Positions 12,286-13,197 of a DNA stretch of 13,197 bases are shown in pieces. Made by a program: the position numbers and the translations under genes. Numbering within the stretch: the first letter of the stretch is position 1; every line of letters starts with the position of its first letter. The notes below the pieces were generated by a model. It did no database searches. It saw nothing but the letters and a program-made list of their open reading frames with translations, and was not told the DNA's origin. Origin of the DNA: Halobacteriovoraceae bacterium (GTDB lineage: Bacteria; Bdellovibrionota; Bacteriovoracia; Bacteriovoracales; Bacteriovoracaceae); the NCBI GenBank assembly GCA_018663815.1, contig JABJPQ010000002.1, positions 1-13,197 on the forward strand, read 5' to 3'.

Positions 12286-13071
12286 ATGACTGAAGAGCAA
12301 CAGAAAGAAATTTCAAACTCAGTTCTCGCACACCAATGCGTTCGAGAGCTTAAGGGAAAATTTCCTAAGTATAGTTCTGCACAAATTGCTAAAGAAATTG
12401 GTATGAGCCAGCCTACTTTTAATCGAATTGAAAATGGCCAAACAAACCCTAGCCTTAATAGTATTAGTAAGCTTTTATCAGCTATTGGTAAATCCCATAA
12501 AATTTCAGCAGCGATTGAGATTGCAAACCCAAGTTTAGCCTCTACCTTAAAAGAAAATTTATCACATAATTTAGAAACACCTCTCATTGGTGGTGAACTA
12601 GCAAAATATTTTACAATTTCAGAATATAGAAACATATTACTCTTAGCACTTACACGCTCAGGAACAACTAAGGACGAGGTACAAGGTGAGTACGGCAACG
12701 CTGGCATTAAAAACCTTGAAGAAATGCTTAAATCGACTCTTTTGCATGAAACAAGAGGTATTATTAGAGCTAATGAGAACAAAGTTACCTTTGACCAAGA
12801 CACCTTAAGAGACTCGCTTGTAGACTGCATTGCAAAAAAATATGATGCTGAGAAATTTGGAAATAATGAAAATTGGCTTTCTTTTCAAACAGAATCAGTG
12901 AACAAATCCAAAGCAATGAGCCTTATCCGCTCAAAATTACAAAGAGTTTATAAAGAAATTAAAGAGGAAATTCTCTACTCGCCAGATTATTATGGTAATG
13001 ATAAAGTTTTTGTGGGTATGGTAGCAGATTCTTTGCTTAAAGATTCTATAATTTCAAAGGAGGCAAATTAA
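12286..13071 (+). CDS. XRE-type helix-turn-helix regulator with uncharacterised C-terminal domain
   Basis: The N-terminal part holds a Cro/C1-type helix-turn-helix (SSAQIAKEIGMSQPTFNRIE, then a GQTNPSLNSISKLLSAIG helix), so it should bind DNA as a dimer. The C-terminal 170 or so residues are helical, with an ISEYRNILLLALTRSGTTKDEV segment that looks like a second winged-helix and an SFQTESVNKSKAMSLIRSKL segment. This resembles, loosely, the TIGR02147/DUF4423 HTH proteins frequent in Bdellovibrionota and Fibrobacter. An in-frame ATG at 12265 adds seven residues but has no ribosome site and lies almost at the predicted transcript start. ATG 12286 has AAAGG 8 nt upstream and is preferred. The stop overlaps the next ATG as TAATG, coupling it to a secreted protein. 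It may control that partner, itself through the nearby dyad, or the divergent operon. Confidence 0.8.
   Translation: MTEEQQKEISNSVLAHQCVRELKGKFPKYSSAQIAKEIGMSQPTFNRIENGQTNPSLNSISKLLSAIGKSHKISAAIEIANPSLASTLKENLSHNLETPLIGGELAKYFTISEYRNILLLALTRSGTTKDEVQGEYGNAGIKNLEEMLKSTLLHETRGIIRANENKVTFDQDTLRDSLVDCIAKKYDAEKFGNNENWLSFQTESVNKSKAMSLIRSKLQRVYKEIKEEILYSPDYYGNDKVFVGMVADSLLKDSIISKEAN
13056..13063 (+). promoter_or_regulatory. Strong ribosome binding site for the secreted-protein gene
   Basis: AAAGGAGG lies inside the last codons of the regulator gene, 7 nt before ATG 13071. It is the best Shine-Dalgarno match in the plus-strand unit and suggests higher translation of the secreted product than of the regulator. 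Confidence 0.8.
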
Positions 13072-13197
13072 TGAAAAAATTACTTTTTACAATTCTTTCA
13101 TCTTTTGTAATTGCCTCTAGTTCATATGCAGATCAAAATTTCAAAATCGAACAGTTTAAGCTTGTTGAAGCTAGCTTATTTGATGGTAGAAAAATAA
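13071..13197 (+). CDS. Secreted protein, 5' part only
   Basis: Forty-two codons are visible before the window ends. They encode a signal peptide (MKKLLFTILSSFVIASSSYA, cleavage likely between A20 and D21) followed by a hydrophilic start (DQNFKIEQFKLVEASLFDG). There is no lipobox Cys, so the product should be periplasmic or secreted. The ATG overlaps the regulator's TAA. Function cannot be judged from this fragment. Confidence 0.75.
   Translation, partial: MKKLLFTILSSFVIASSSYADQNFKIEQFKLVEASLFDGRKI

Noticed and set aside
12216..12830. Minus-strand open frame of 204 codons
   Set aside because: It is opposite the HTH regulator gene, whose domain is recognisable; the minus product is a Ser/Leu-rich sequence with no family pattern, and its end overlaps the promoter region.

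Overview
The window is AT-rich DNA (roughly one third G+C by eye) dominated by one long minus-strand operon that encodes a compact type IV secretion / conjugation apparatus. A short plus-strand unit at the right edge encodes a helix-turn-helix regulator and the start of a secreted protein. Low G+C, many Lys/Asn/Ser-rich proteins, several lipoproteins and a regulator resembling the HTH-plus-C-terminal-domain type common in Bdellovibrionota suggest a Bacteriovorax/Halobacteriovorax-like host. That is inference, not proof. The region looks like part of a conjugative plasmid or integrative element.

Layout, in transcription order on the minus strand: a 60-aa protein of unknown function (11991-11809); a 643-aa lipoprotein with a calcium-loop motif (to 9878); a VirB2/TraA-like pilin (to 9574); VirB3/TraL-like (to 9296); VirB4/TraC ATPase (to 7378); VirB5-like secreted helical protein (to 6699); VirB6/TrbL-like multi-spanning protein with a long basic tail (to 5345); VirB8/TraE-like (to 4893); VirB9/TraK-like (to 4414); VirB10/TraB-like, split by a -1 frameshift (4417 to 3651); VirB7/TraV-like lipoprotein (to 3139); a VirD4/TraD-like coupling ATPase (to 1625); and a winged-helix plus PD-(D/E)XK-type Replic_Relax-like protein (to 865). 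After a 143-bp non-coding gap rich in inverted repeats come a small basic protein with a possible ribbon-helix-helix fold (721-341) and a tail-less single-stranded DNA-binding protein (322-17). Most junctions in the transfer operon are ATGA, TAATG or short overlaps, so the genes are translationally coupled. The order matches virB2-B3-B4-B5-B6-B8-B9-B10 with virD4 behind. No VirB11, VirB1 lytic transglycosylase or HUH relaxase is visible.

The plus-strand unit starts near 12265/12286, downstream of a TTGACA box buried in a 31-bp dyad. The 273-bp divergent region (11992-12264) also carries five exact copies of TTATTCA in both orientations, one forming a DnaA-box-like 9-mer.

Points most worth follow-up: (1) the VirB10 homologue, whose start codon is coupled to VirB9 by ATGA but whose body lies in the -1 frame beyond a canonical TTTAAAA slippery heptamer; (2) the nuclease-fold Replic_Relax protein overlapping the coupling ATPase gene beside an oriT-like inverted-repeat region, a candidate non-canonical relaxase; (3) the large calcium-loop lipoprotein heading a secretion operon.
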